64,000 nt of DNA from Fasciolopsis buskii (GCA_008360955.1 LUCM01008319.1:823514-887513); one strand, 5' to 3'; counted from the stretch's first letter, positions 12,938-25,587 are shown. A program made the numbers and translations. Notes: generated from the letters alone by a model not told the origin.

Positions 12938-13920
12938 CTGTGCTATGTGGTAAAATCCGATATCAACCTGCTCGGTGCTGATTGGCTGGAGGAATTAGGT
13001 CTGAGCATATTCTGAAAAGGCGTTCAGAAGTCTCAGAAGTACACAGATATACCGGTGAATCTGTTTTCCTCAGTTCCTGAGAAAGGCGTCGGTCGCTGCA
13101 CCAAGTAACAGGCCATTCTGCAACTGGAAATGGGCAATCAGCCTGTTTCCGTCCAAAACGTCTAGTGCCGTATGCAGCCCTACCCATTTTGGATGAGGCA
13201 CTAAAGCGTCTGGACTTCCAAGGGGATTCGGGACCCGTAACATTTTCAAAATGATCGGCACCCATTGTTGTCATGAGGAAAGCAAATGGCAGTATAGGCC
13301 TTTGTGCTGACTTTTCCACCGGAATGAACGCTTCACTAGACGGTGACTGCCGCTACCGATCCCGGGAAACATATTCACCAATCTCAATGGCGACACCTGT
13401 TCCGCAAATCTGGATCTAGCCGGAGCATACTCCCAGATGGAAGTGGCCCCTGAATCGCGAAAGTTGCTGACAATTAATACGCATCGTGGCCTGTATCAAT
13501 AAGCCCGGTTATCTTCCAACATATGATGAATAAAATGCTATCGGGCCTGCCGGGAGTGTCGGCATATCTCGACGACATCATAGTGACTAGAAACTCAGCA
13601 CGACCGCCTGAAAACAGTCCTTCAGCGCACGTGATTTTGGACTTCGCTTGCTTAAAGAAAAGCATCAATTTTTCGTGAACAAAATCAAGTACCCGGGGTT
13701 CATCTTTGATGCTGACGGACGTCACTCTGACCCAGCGACTGTCAAGGTAATTCAGTAAATGCCCGTAAAAAAGGGCACCTCGTTTCTCCGGGAATTTATT
13801 GGCTTAATAAACTATTACAGTGCTTTTCTCCCGGATCTCCATCGCGTTCGCAGTTCGCTCAACCGGCTGCTACATAAAGAACAGATGTGCTGATCACATC
13901 AGTGTCAATCGTTCTTCAGT
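12938..13920 (+). pseudogene. pol: Gypsy reverse transcriptase remnant
   Basis: RT copies the element RNA into DNA. In order I see NLLGADWLEELGL, then after a frameshift near 13145 the finger text VPYAALPILDEALKRL and SAPIVVMRKANGSI with ADFSTGMN, then after another shift ANLDLAGAYSQMEVAPES, the catalytic AYLDDIIVT at 13562-13588, and finally FIGLINYYSAFLPDLHR with SSLNRLLHKEQ. The YLDD aspartates are intact. A TGA near 13251 sits where Trp is expected, and a stretch of about 9-10 codons (the usual P-F-G-V-K segment before FQ) is missing at about 13513-13515. The reading is lost at about 13920, before RNase H. Confidence 0.9.
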
Positions 13921-14888
13921 GAACGGAAAAGGATGTGGGAGAAGCACCAGTGCGGTGGATTGATGAAGAACTCAAAAACAATGGGCAAAGGAAAAAAATT
14001 GGAAATTTAAGCACGAAAGCAGAAATTCGCGAATGATACAAAGACTCAATACTAGACAATTGGCAGTTGACTGATGAACAGAGGTGCAGATGTATTTGGA
14101 ACAAAGATGAAAAAACAAGAACTGCAGATGGATAATGTCTAACTCTGAGCACACGTAATCTCTGGTCAGAAATAACCCACAAAAAGGAGGACTGAAGGAA
14201 CTGATAGGCAAAAGCAATGTTTGAATTCAGCCTACGAGGTGTTTGTGAGAGTGATGAGTTCTCGACAGCCTTGAGATTGCTAGGATTAAACATGATATAT
14301 GTGATAAACGATAGTGCATTATTCCATAGCATAGTAAACAGAAATCCCGGAATCACGATCCTGCGAATCGAGGTGACTAATCACATAAATCCCTAATAAA
14401 TCTGGCATTCTAGTCCTCGGAGCTACGACAGGTTTGTCTGCCCACTGTTGTTTTACTGGAGCATTCTTTTTATTTTTAGTAGGTTGCAGTTACTAAACAC
14501 AAGGTGAAAACCAGCTTTATTCATCACAATCCATGACAATAACCTAGTCTAGTGGTGCAGTGGGTTGATTAGTGAATTACATTTTAAAGTATTTTCCAAC
14601 TTCCCTCGTCTGTAACTAAGCACACCTGCCCAGGCTAATTTATTCGCCACATCTGTTCTAATTTTTTTTCCAAACAGGAAAATCATTCAAATTATTGCGG
14701 AGGTGTACGTAACAAAATACTCCAAATAGTGCAAAGACCTCGTTACACATTATCTTGCTATACTTACACGTTCAAGTCCCAAGTAAGCCTTCATGGTTTC
14801 AGATGATTCACGCAGCATAACATCTTTCTAAAAAATCAACAGTGTTGCGGCAGATAATCGTCAAAACTTCTTAGGCTTCACTGGGCAG
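13921..14888. other. Stretch without a recognisable gene
   Basis: Purine-rich + strand DNA follows directly on the truncated gypsy relic to about 14360 and does not continue its RNase H domain, so a junction lies near 13920. The 146-codon - frame at 13916-14356 is Ser/Leu/Phe-rich and looks like the stop-poor shadow of that skew. An A-box-like TAGTGGTGCAGTGGG near 14550 has no matching B box. Confidence 0.45.
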
Positions 14889-15065
14889 GTCCGGCGGTGG
14901 CCAAGCGGATAAGGTCGTGGCGTTTACACGTGAAGGTCGCGGGTTTGAATTCTCCCACCGACAGTCAGTTTCCCCATTCGGCAGAAAACTAATGTATATT
15001 GTAATCCTATTAAGAAAAAATTTAAACCAAAGATAAAAGACAAAAAAGAAAAAAAGCTTAGTGCG
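14889..15065 (+). mobile_element. tRNA-Val(TAC)-like SINE
   Basis: A 74-bp tRNA-like head runs from 14889 to 14962. It has an A box TGGCCAAGCGG (14898-14908), an anticodon-arm segment with loop TTTACAC (anticodon TAC, Val), and a B box GGTTTGAATTC (14942-14952). The 3' arm ends CCCACCGACA. The 5' acceptor arm is mutated so pairing is poor, which argues against a working tRNA. An AT-rich body and an A-rich tail (about 15008-15055) follow, as in retroposed SINEs. I find no convincing target-site duplication. A plain tRNA pseudogene is the alternative. Confidence 0.65.
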
Positions 15066-15611
15066 AAACAGTGCCAAGAAGTTTACCTAAAGCAAATTGC
15101 ATCGGTTGTTGTGCCATCACCTTTCGATAAAATGGTGCATCATCTTGTTGGTTGTTGACTTTGAATGCTGAACAGTGTGTAAATGGTACTGGTCCTAAAC
15201 GAAAACAGCAAACAATCTAAGATTTTACAGACATCCGACTGCTTTGCAACCGCATTTACAAATCAGAAAACGAGACTTAAATTCCTCGTTACAGTATCCA
15301 GCGATGTCCTCTTTTCTTTCGTTGTAGTAACCAAAATGAACTACAACTCGAACTTCGCAAATCTCAAATTAGCACACAGATTCGACGGAAGCTGACCCAC
15401 GAATAGAATGTGCACTTTGCGAACTGTGTCCAGATCATTTCTACACTACCTGATTTGCATTTCGATCAAATGTTATGGATCAAAATGCATGAAGGATGAA
15501 GTTACCAGCGAGGCTATCTGAGTTTTAACAGTAGCGAGTGACGACTCATTTATTGACAAGCTGTAAAACGAAAAACCCACAGAATCAAACTTGAGAACTA
15601 AGCACAACGTA
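15066..15611. other. Stretch without a recognisable gene
   Basis: A 70-codon + frame (15183-15395) shows no domain or splice support. I see nothing else. Confidence 0.5.
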
Positions 15612-15655
15612 TGAACTAACATTACTTACATACATACATTACATAACATTACCGG
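15612..15655. repeat. Degenerate TACAT-type simple repeat
   Basis: TTACTTACATACATACATT followed by ACATAACATTACC forms a short low-complexity tract. Confidence 0.6.
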
Positions 15656-16046
15656 CCAGGAGGAATGATGCTTAATAACTGACCACTCAGAACCGCAAAA
15701 GAAGCAAACCTAATCCGTTTTTACTGTCACACAGGAGTTAACAATCAGATACGAAGTAATCCATTCCGAACTCATAGTAATTTTAGTACACCGGTTATCT
15801 TGAGGAACAGTGTCCACATAAAATCTGAATAGTTGGTGACCTCAATTTTTTGTCACGAGTATTTGGCTTATTATTTGAGCTGGTTTTGCTCTCATTTCGT
15901 GGCAATGAAAGCATTTGGGAATAAGGATATTTGCCTGTACTATGGTCAGTAAAATTTGTTTGTCCTTTGCGTCACCAATAACTAAATATAAAGGCAATCC
16001 GACTACAATTATAGAAACATGTAGGCGCAACTGCAAACGTTATTCC

Positions 16047-16206
16047 ATGTATAAATATATCCATGCATACGTATATAGGTATATTTATATTTACATGCAC
16101 ATACATACATATATATACAGATATATATGTGCCTATATACAGGCACACCTATGTATATTTACACTTATGTGCACTGATACATAAATGCAAGTATACACAC
16201 GCACAA
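16047..16206. repeat. Degenerate TATG/CATA alternating simple repeat
   Basis: About 160 bp of mixed TATA, CATA and TATG units occurs, including ACATACATACATATATATAC near 16101, with long runs of alternating purine and pyrimidine. The + frame across it encodes only Tyr/Ile/His low-complexity text and is not a gene. Confidence 0.85.
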
Positions 16207-18488
16207 CTATAATGTAAGGTAGCTTACGACGTTAGTGATATCCATATAGACAACATGGTGTGACGGAAGAGGTCTTTGCAAGTGCCCCGTTCTTATCACC
16301 CGTGATTTTAGATATCCACCGGAGAAAAGATAGTTGGATCTTGATTTCCCCCATAAGATGCTAATAGACCGCGCACATGGTATAGTTTCCTGCATCATGT
16401 TGCAGAATAAATAGTTTTCCAGTACCACTTTGATGTAGCATCCAGAAAATATTTCCCGCCTAGTTATCACAGGTCAACATTAGTTAACTTGCCTTTCATG
16501 GTATCCCGATGATAAGTCTCCCTGTACCCAATCCAGTACCTCTATCAACTAGATGAAATTTTGTAATAGTTATTCCCGCAAATGATAGCCCTAGATCTCA
16601 CGGCCAATTAATTCGATGGGCGAAATGGCGAACGTTAGGATTTGAAATACCTGACCAAGTGGATGTACGCCTATTGTAGTCGCTTTCTTCCTGGGTACCA
16701 CACACCAGGTGATATTTGAGGCTCATTTCCTATGTTAACGCACATATGCGGAAGCGACTATGAGTGACCTGGTTAGTTTCCACGCTGGAGTGGGAACATC
16801 AAGTGGCTGCCTTAAAGTTTTATGAACATGGGATTCAGCTTTCGGACATTTCATCATCGACCGCGGTGACATCATTCGTGCGCAGACAATAACCCCACCG
16901 CTCAGCTTTTTATTTATGTGGAACTGCCTTAGATTTAACCTTGATGCCAGAGTAGGTTGACCCTAAAATGTGCTATGGCTTCAACTTTGAGCTAACAGTT
17001 AAATCAGCTATGGTCATGCTAGTGAGTTTGTCAGTGTTGTTAATTTTAGCAGCCACACTAACTTTGGCGTTTCACCACTTCCAGTAGTGCGATTATGACA
17101 AACCTATTAGTTGTGAATGTTTCTAGATATTGCTACCTTGAAATGGCTTCTTTTGTTTTAGACTCCAATTTTTGACACTAATCAAACTATTTAAAGCTTG
17201 CCCGTTAGTAGAGTGCACATCTGGCCTAGTTCAGTATGCCTGTTGATGAAATTTGTTGGTGAGTGCCGAGCTTTTGGAAACTCAAATGTCTTAGGTTCCC
17301 TAGTTCCACGATGTAAACTGTGCTCAGATTGAATGTGTCCTTTCGGATCCTCGTGAACGGACATTGGTGAGAAAGGGTCATGTCGACTTGGAACAAGTTT
17401 GTGTTCTTGCATTCGTGTAGGAAAATTTTCCAGGTTGACCGATGCAGCCCTTGTCACAGTCAACAGTTTTAACCTTGGTGCTAACGCTTCTTCCGTCGCC
17501 TTTTCGAGTATTTTGGGTTCGAAATAAGTCTCCATAGTTTTGTTGGTCTGTGGGCTACTGTGATGCCTGGTGGTTCGAGCAATCTTACAATCGATTCAGA
17601 TAAATTTTTGATTTAAGAGAAGACTATTTTTTTGAGATTTCGCTTGTTCATTTGTGTCCTTTTTTATTCCATTTTAAGTTCTTCCTGTAAGGTTTCTTGG
17701 ATAGCCGTTTTGTTGAAAATTCTTGAAAGGTTAGTTTCATTGTGCTGCACTGGTTTTGTTCTGAAATAAATCTAATGGCTTCTATACCTATGCGCTGCGC
17801 TACTGCCGATCGTTTCTCGAAAAATGTTATAAATGATGAACAAGATATACAAAGGAACATTAAGAACACGTCTGCAATCTGCTACAAAACAAGTAAAGTT
17901 AGTCGACACAAATATTACTTCTACCAACCCTAAGTGTCATATTTGAAAAACAACACAAGAATTTTGTGTATCTCTGTAAAAAACTTATGCGAATCACACC
18001 AAGGTGATGCGATCAGATTGGATGAACGATGGACTATACTAAAATATAAAAATATTGCAGGTAAATGGCGTTCCAAACAACCACAAAGTGTATGCAATAC
18101 CTGAACATAACGAAAAGCCACAGACTTGTCAGAGATCGTTCACATTCGATGAGGAACTTCATTACAAAAACTCACAAATGTGACTTCTGAAAGGCATTCT
18201 TGTTCTATTGAAACATGATCCTCGGGATTTTCTTAGTCCTCCAAGTCTTGAGAACCTTGCAAGTGGAAGGAAATGGACAGTCCTTAAGAAACGGTCAGTT
18301 TGGAAAGCAGTGTTATTGCTGCGTTCGTGTACCGGCACATCGAACAACTTCTAGCCCAGTAACCATATTACAAAGAGGAATCTCCCGGTTATTTAACTAA
18401 AGAAACTGGTATTAGTGAGCGCCACTTCAGTGTAACAAGTGTTTCCAATAGCCTTTGTTATTGTGAATTCCGGTACACTTAAAGACCA
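16207..18488. other. Stretch without a recognisable gene
   Basis: The most protein-like frame is on the - strand (17535 down to 17191, ATG start, 114 codons). It is rich in Glu, Pro, Lys and His (VHEDPKGHIQSEHS), possibly a disordered segment, but it lacks a recognisable domain and good flanking splice sites. No named repeat was found. Confidence 0.4.
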
Positions 18489-18540
18489 TTTTGTAATGTT
18501 TTGTAATGTAATGTTTGTAATGTTCTTTGTAATGTTCTGA
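18489..18540. repeat. Short tandem repeat, unit TTTGTAATG/TTGTAATGTTC
   Basis: Five TTGTAATG units occur in about 50 bp with variable spacers (TTTTGTAATGTAATGTTTG in the middle), a typical imperfect minisatellite. Confidence 0.8.
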
Positions 18541-21351
18541 CATATCCTAGTCAGATAATTTTAGTCTTGCAACGAGAGTTGCAAACAATCTCCTATTCTT
18601 TACTCGACCTCCATCCAACAAAATTAAATAAAGAATTCCGAGGACGTTTTGTAGCACACGGATGTCAAAATCACCCAGAAAAATCCATTCGAAAAATTGT
18701 AAGGCTCAGAGTCTTATGATTTACCAAATCGTATTCTCAAAATCGTCGACAGTAGTTGTCCTTTTGATATTACCGTTTATCCTTAAATAGTAATCTAGAT
18801 CAAATGTTCATGTATCCGTGGACATAAATCACAGCTGATCACTCGTAATGTAAATCGCTTTCTTGTGATAGCATACAAAACGCAAACAACATACATCTCT
18901 TGGAAGGCGAAAATCACTACCGGCCATCTTCTCCTGATGTCAGCATTTCAGGGCAATAGCGAGCTTGAAAAAATCCTAAAAGTTCTACCTCAACCGTGAG
19001 TTTGCTTTTCGGAAGTAGAGATCAAAGTAGTTCGTCTCTCTTTTGCTGGAAATCTTTCTTCTTCCTCGTGTTCTAATTTGCTCTCAATCTCGAACGAGGA
19101 AAAGAAATTTTGCAATCCCATAGGTGCTTCCCGTGAAAGGAAGACTGATGTGTGGGGTTCCGTATCAACCGCAACACCGCAATGTCGACTGGGTACAGAA
19201 AACCGGTGTTCGCACACAAACTGGCCTACTTCACGGCGCTGGGACCGAAAATCGATCCAAACGTGGAGTCTAAATATCGCGGTTCGAATATGAAAGGGCT
19301 CCTGTCAGTCGGATGTCATCATATTCATTTATCGTACGCACACGCTGGAGAAGTATAGAAAGCTATCTGCTGCTGTTTTATTTAGTTCTGCAGATCAGAA
19401 TAATCTGTGCTAAATCCCGAAATTGGGTCAATCTTGTTAAACACAAGCCTAAATTGAGTCTTTCTTATCATTCCTCCAGCCGGTAACTGGTTTGAAAAAA
19501 CAACAGATAGCACGCATCTGCTAGACCAATCACTCAGCATTTTGAATGACCTAATTACTCATTTTCCTTCTACTGCACTTCAGGATTTGAAAGCAGTATA
19601 AACAACTTCTAGTTAGTTCCTCTCCCTCTGTCTGATTGCCTCAGGCTTAGAGATATGGACAAAGTTTCAATCTGTTTGACTACTTATCGTCTGAGTTGGA
19701 CACATACTGTGCTGCTTGCTTGCTTACCGTTGACTAATCCACAACTGAGAAATGTGTTTTCCCGGTAGTTCTAGGGTCACTCCACAATTTTTTTTTATTT
19801 TAGTCTAACAAAATTTTCGTAAAACAGCGGGAACAACAATAACAACATTTGGGGCTATTGGAATCGTATCAGTTCACCCTGAGCTTACATTCGTTTTCTA
19901 AGAAGTTGAACTGGCTAAATCTTTCTACATTCACGGCCATTAGAAGAAAGATGGCCACTGATATTACGAGATGAACTACCACTGATTTCTTACCGCTAGA
20001 ATCAAGAAAATTAATGAGATAAGCAATTAATATCAGTTCCCAGGTATTGTTCACCGTCAATGAATTAAGCACTATGAAGTTCCCTAATTCACCTGGTCTG
20101 GTTGTTAAATTCATGATGTTTAAATCGGTAGAGCACGGATTCGACTTCTCCCCTGGATGCCAATTCTCCATTCAAGGTTCTTTCAATAACCACGGCCCAG
20201 TTCTGTGAGTAGTTGATATATTCTGTGGTATTCGCTAAAAGAATCAGAGTGTACATATTATGACTTTCAGTTTGTACTATTTTGAATTTTGATAACTTAT
20301 TAGGACAAATTTCAAAAACCTTCCCTGATCAAAGTGAGCAAGATGTGCACAAGTAGATCACAGTGAGGATAAGAAATCTGTAAAAATGTCAGAAGAAGTG
20401 GTTCTGCTCAAATCCGGGACCAGCTGCGGCCGAGCAGGATTTGCAAAATTAGTTAAAATTAGATGCCTAGTTTGGATTGGATAAATAAGTGAGGTTTGCT
20501 GACTTTTGTATTGGATGAAATGAGATTCGCGGTAAGTGGCGGAATGTTAGTAATTCAACCTGGTACCTGCGCAAAACATGTAATAAAAGAGAAAGGTCTT
20601 CATTCAAGAATAGAAATTGCATTGCACCTTTCGAAGTCAATTACCATTAGACCACCAAAGTGAAACGAGTAGATTATAAGTGATGTATTTATCGGGATTT
20701 GATTACTATATTTTGCTCTCAGTCTAAGGAAAATATTCGCCTTTGCTCGGCCATTGATTCATATTTCGCGGATGTCAATCACGCCAGATGATTTCGGGTA
20801 ACTAGGTGATGAGATTCAGTGCTTAGTTGGTATAGGATTGAGATTATACGTGTTTTGAATGCTCTCGTCAGTCCCTCTTTGGCCGGATGGGGATGGCAAA
20901 ACAGGATAAAACATTCAACGTGGATGTTAAACATTCTGAAATCTTTGAAAAATCAAAACCACGTGTTTGGATGATAGCTCACATTTTCCGACCTCTTTCT
21001 GATCTATATTTCATGCACATTTCAGCTTTACAAACGAAGTTTTTCCACGCAAAACAAATGCCTAAAAATTCAAAACAGTAGCAAACGACGGTTTTGCATT
21101 GAATAATTTCAAAAGCTATCGTTTTGGATCATTTAAAGGGGAGGGATTTGGCCTCCTCCGTTCAAGTTAGCGAGTCATCCACTACGTAGGACATTTTAGA
21201 CATATATTGGGTGAAAGAAACTGCGCAGTTTTAAAGTACTTGTCGTGCACTGTTTCGTAACACGTTGTTTTGGATTGTCCGTAAAACTGGCAGTTAAACA
21301 ACAGGCACCACAAAACCGACCCAAGTTGGTGTTTAAGTCTTCTCATTTTAG
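18541..21351. other. Stretch without a recognisable gene
   Basis: An ATG-started - frame of 100 codons (20171 down to 19869) contains two hydrophobic runs (WELILIAYLINFL and LVISVAIFLLMAV), suggesting a small membrane protein, and a donor-like AGCG/GTAAGA inside it near 20000. There is no homology I recognise. The segment GGTAGAGCACGG near 20129 resembles a tRNA A box but no cloverleaf forms. Confidence 0.35.
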
Positions 21352-21570
21352 TTTTTTTACCTGGTCTTTCCCCATATGGAAACATATCAGTCACTTCAAT
21401 CCACTTTTGATAACCTCGAGTTAACCAAGTACAAACCTGAACACGACGGAATTGATCAAGAGGCTAAGAAAAACGGATTTCAATGCCGATGTCCCACGTT
21501 CGTGTTCCACTTCAGCCGGTCGTTCTCGTATTCGGCAAGCTTCAACTGGTTACTGAACCTCGATGTTTAA
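21352..21570 (+). CDS. Unrecognised open frame, possible terminal exon
   Basis: An acceptor-like TCTTCTCATTTTAG ends at 21351, and the frame is open from there to TAA at 21568-21570 (72 codons). A first ATG lies at 21376. The translation begins with a mixed polar segment (METYQSLQSTFDNLEL), continues with an acidic-basic part (KPEHDGIDQEAKK), and ends with an aromatic and Ser-rich tail containing CRCPTFVFHFSRSFSY. No domain is recognised. If real it is either a last exon or a small gene. There is no AATAAA immediately downstream, and the length is within what chance gives here. Confidence 0.2.
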   Translation, partial: FFYLVFPHMETYQSLQSTFDNLELTKYKPEHDGIDQEAKKNGFQCRCPTFVFHFSRSFSYSASFNWLLNLDV

Positions 21571-22960
21571 AAGTAGCCGTGAAACGGTAAAAACCAAAAA
21601 AAAACCAAGCCATGAACCATTTTCAAGGTTGCCGAAATCCACTTCATGAGGAACTACAAAATCGTTTGACAAAAGTTTTTTAAAAATTGGCATAGTCGCA
21701 TTTTCAAATGCAAAAGTGGAAACAAAATAATCTGGGTTACCTTTCATTGCAGGAGTGATCTTTTATTTCACTTGTAAAGTCTTTAAAGCACTCTTGTTGA
21801 AGGCCTCACATTTCTTATTTGTCAGTTCGCATTCACTGATTTACCGTGGTTTTTCAAGACGTTTATCAGTGCTACTTTCATTTATCTGTCTGAACACTGG
21901 TCATATTCGGTCTCCAATTTTAGCATGTTTGATCAAATATCTTGGTTTTCATATGTCACGAGGCTCATTCATGTGCGGCATGGGTAAACAATCCAGATGA
22001 CATTTAAAATGGCAAAACTCCAACTGCCAAGAGTTAATGGGACTTCCCGTCTGTTTTGTTCAAAAGAGACCCGACTACTCTCAAGAGAAAGAGGTTGTGG
22101 TAACAAAATAACTTGAATTTTGTGCTTAAAGTTACACCTTTGAGGCAAATGCCTCGGTGAACACCATGTGCAAGAATCCCAAACTATTCAGTATGGTCTT
22201 TTGGACCACCAAGTCTTGTGTGCAAGAAAATATGCAAGGCACGAGCAGTCCCAAATCGAACTTCCCCCCATCACGAAACGTAGAGATTTGCAATCCTGCA
22301 TTCTGATCATCAACGGTAGAAAACTTAATCTAATACGGGAACAAACCAGGTATATTGTTTGGGAGATTTCGACTTCGGTTTGACATAAAACAGTACTTGG
22401 TAAACAATAGGATCACATTTTCCAATTTGTGCACCCTAGTTTCGGGTCAGTGGAGCAAACAGTGAAAAGGAAGTAAATAAAACTGAAATAGATCTACTAA
22501 CATTGTTTTTGCCATGAATACCCTTCCGTGATTAGTCGACAAAAATTATCTTCTAATGTCTGTGAGCTGTAAGTTGAGCTTTGTAACTCGTACTGCAATG
22601 CCGTGGGTGAACGATCATTTTCAAATGTAAACCGAAATAACAGAACAAAAATGGCGATTATCGGTTTCCTCCCTCGTTTACATGAGCAGACATAAAGTAA
22701 AAAGACGAGAAATCACGACACTTTATCAACTGAAATAGTAATTCCCGCATATTTCATTTGTGTGTTACAGTTTAGAATAAACAGGTGTACCGTTTTGTTT
22801 GACCAGTGGGTTCCGGTCTAGTCAACCGAATGTTTGTGGGTATACTTGTATGTAAAGAATTTCAAGACATCTGTATAATAAAACCTTTAGGAACCCTTCT
22901 GTATGAACACTAATATATTGTGCCCACCGTTGCTCAGTAAACTTCGATGGGATTCACCAT
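21571..22960. other. Stretch without a recognisable gene
   Basis: An A-rich run (AAAAACCAAAAAAAAACC near 21592) is the only notable sequence. Short frames have no support. Confidence 0.5.
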
Positions 22961-22964
22961 GTCA

Positions 22965-23060
22965 CAATCTGCACTGGATAACAAGCGAAGTTCCACGTGA
23001 GATGAATCCCATTAGGCGTATCGGCCAGCATCGTCAGACACTCAACAGAATCCAATACCG
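22965..23060. repeat. Dispersed repeat family B, partial copy
   Basis: The text GCACTGGATAAC followed about 30 bp later by GAATCCCATTAGGCGTATC and GGCCAGCATC matches the order and spacing of GCACTGGACAAG, GAATCCCAGTAACCGTGTC and AGCCAGCATC in the 54.04-kb copy. The segment between them is shorter here. The family is unnamed; it has no tRNA boxes or coding capacity that I can see. Confidence 0.45.
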
Positions 23061-25587
23061 CAGCTCATAATTTGCTCGTTACAATAATCAACAATCTAAT
23101 AATTCCCGGGTATGCCGATTGTGACAAGAATGTGTTTGAAGATAAATATACATACACAATGATTTAGTTACTACTGCTTACAAATCAAAATGGAAATTGA
23201 TGTGAGGCAGTAAGAGAACCAATCTCACCCTAAAAATTTGAATCCTAATTTTATGACCGGTGCCACATAACTGCACCCATCCTGAGCCGTTCTTCTCTTA
23301 AGGCGCTCGTGTCCAGTCGACATCGACCACGAGCTAGATTGACAAACTATATCCTGATTTCACTTGCAAATGACGAAGATTGAATTTGCAAGCAAGATAA
23401 AAGTCTTGGTTGTATTTCATGACTGGATTGTTCAACTTTTGTTTTGGGTAAACTTCGCTTCCCACTCGCCGTGGACAGTGGCAAACTTCTGGCTGATGCA
23501 CTGCAGTCCAGTTAACTTCACTATAGAATTCAACATTCAACCAGCTTGGTTCCCAGCTCATTCCAATTCAAGTAGTGGGATAAAAAAACATTGCGCTCTA
23601 AATTTATACATAAAGGTATCCATTTTCTTGTGACAAAACCGTACAAACGAGCTTGATGTTCTTATGTGGCACCAAACCTTCGCTTGATTGCAGGCAAACC
23701 AATTCAATTCAAGAAATAATCAATCGACCGCGGTCGAAAATGAAGTATTTTTAGTGATCCAATTTTCTGAAAGCGTGACTTTTGACTCTTGCTCCGGGAA
23801 TATCGGCGAACTGTCAGTAACTAAAAGTCTGAGGCGCATCTCGTGAAATTTTTCCACTGACTGCACCATCCCTTGCACGAAACATTTATTTCATTAATAA
23901 ATGTGGTCAGTATCTTTGCTACTTGGCTCGTTAAAATTTCCAGAACTGAAATACAGAAATATCTTTTAAAATCGGTGTAATATTAATCTAAACTAGATAA
24001 TTAGTTGCATCTTTTTAATACCAACAATAGATTGCACAAGCCAAAGCAATTCTGTGGGAAAATCTCAGTTAGCTCGCAAGTCTGTTCCCTGAAGACGGAT
24101 CCCGAGACCATATTTCGGTGTTTATTCTGATTCGATATTAGACTATTAGCAAAATAGTGACGGGAAATTCATCGTGAACTACAAACTGCTAAAATGTTTG
24201 CACGTGTTCGCTGCCGGATTTTGTCCGAAGTTGGGACAAACATTGCGATATCTGGAAAATAACATGTTTAGAAAGCCGCATTTTTATCCTGAGCACACAA
24301 AGCAGTGCAAGCAAATGTTTAGTCCCATTTTTTGGTCAAAATCGAAGAATTGTTCATCTGCCTTCCATGATCTTCTTTTATAGAACACATTGCCAAATGG
24401 GTCCGAGCTTATTGTAGATTAGACGGAAGAAACAAGAACGCGTTTGATTATTACCTTGTGGAATAGCCAGTCTATTTGGAGGAAAAAGACATTGGATCTA
24501 CTTGCATAACTCTTTAGGTGAATTTCTTACTTATCGATTACATGAATCTGTAATGCAGTGCTATTAGTACGAGTCACCAGAAGTTTTTAGACGCCAGTAG
24601 TGAACAAATATACAAACTTCTGCCAACATGCAGGCAGATGCAAATTAACCAGTCCGGTGACAGTCCGTGTTACGTTGTTTTGCAAAGCACAAGCAAGTCA
24701 CTAGCAAGCGGAGAAAGAGTGTGGAAAAAGTTTATGGTAAATTGTTTTTTGTCCCTGAGCGGTTGACTTCCTGTAACTGATATGGCAAGTTGGGAACGGA
24801 TTCATACAAATTTTTATTTTGTTCCACCGGGGCACATAGTCTGACCGGCATGTGTGCTGGTCAAGTTTTGATATTTTATCTGGAACCGGTTTTTTCTTGC
24901 CTCACTTGTGCAAGATGCGTGAAACAATTTGTTACGAGCTAATACGCCCCATTTGGCGCTGATGTGTATGTCATCAGGGTAACTTCACTGATTATTCGCA
25001 ATACTAAATAAATACCTTCTACTGGTGTTGCTGACTGTGGACTGCACCGTTTAATCCTGGTGTTTGATAGTCAGATTTTGCTGACAGTGTTCTCCGTGCA
25101 TTTAACATTTTATGGGAGTAGTATATGACTGGAAATCCATTCGATCATTTTGCTTCAAAGGAAAATGGAAAAACCATTTATTTCGCCTGAATATTCATAA
25201 TATTCGATGTTTTGCTCCTGTTGGAGCTGACTGGAAATCCTGTTCAACTTAAGAGTGAAACCAGATTGCTGAATGCACCGCCTCTGGCAACACTTTTCCT
25301 CGATTACAGGCCATGCATTTCTCTTCCGCAGGATGACGTCAGAACATTGGGATTTCAGGGTTCAGTGAATTTCCAGAATGGCATTACTTTCTGAAAGCAA
25401 AAGGAGCCTCGAAATGGACAATTCCAGATCATAACAGGGCAGGGATTTTAATGATGAGCAAACCATCTTTGGCAACAAATAAACAAATTCCTATTGCATA
25501 ATATTGCCATGAACCTTGCGTTCCTTAGTCAACATGTTATGATATAATTCTGCCTATGGTGCATGGTTTTGAGCGGCTGAGTCAACC
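23061..25587. other. Stretch without a recognisable gene
   Basis: A - strand frame starting at an ATG (23561 down to 23334, 75 codons) and a + frame at 24174-24383 are open, without domains or convincing splice sites. A 13-bp direct repeat, TGACTGGAAATCC, occurs at about 25124 and 25227. Confidence 0.4.

Larger units (their letters stand above)
11830..13920 (+). mobile_element. Ty3/gypsy-type LTR retrotransposon relic, gag-pol fragment
   Basis: One + strand segment carries, in the canonical order, a retrotransposon Gag domain, a zinc-knuckle region, an aspartic protease and a reverse transcriptase. The Gag and protease text resembles the invertebrate gypsy lineage often labelled K02A2.6-like (Mag-like); that clade call is from memory of family patterns. 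RNase H, chromodomain and integrase are absent: similarity stops in the region that follows the RT palm and thumb, near 13920. I see no LTRs. At least four in-frame stops in gag, three or more frameshifts and an internal deletion in RT show that it is long dead. G+C is higher than in the flanks, as expected for a once-coding insertion. Confidence 0.9.

Noticed and set aside
13916..14356. 146-codon - strand frame
   Set aside because: Low-quality Ser/Leu/Phe composition opposite purine-rich DNA next to the truncated gypsy relic.
16040..16184. + frame over the simple repeat
   Set aside because: Translation is Tyr/Ile/His low complexity produced by the TATG/CATA repeat.
20120..20165. GGTAGAGCACGG tRNA-like segment
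   Set aside because: No cloverleaf or properly spaced B box on either strand.
25124..25239. TGACTGGAAATCC direct repeat at 103-bp spacing
   Set aside because: Only 13 bp, no element features between; treated as coincidence.
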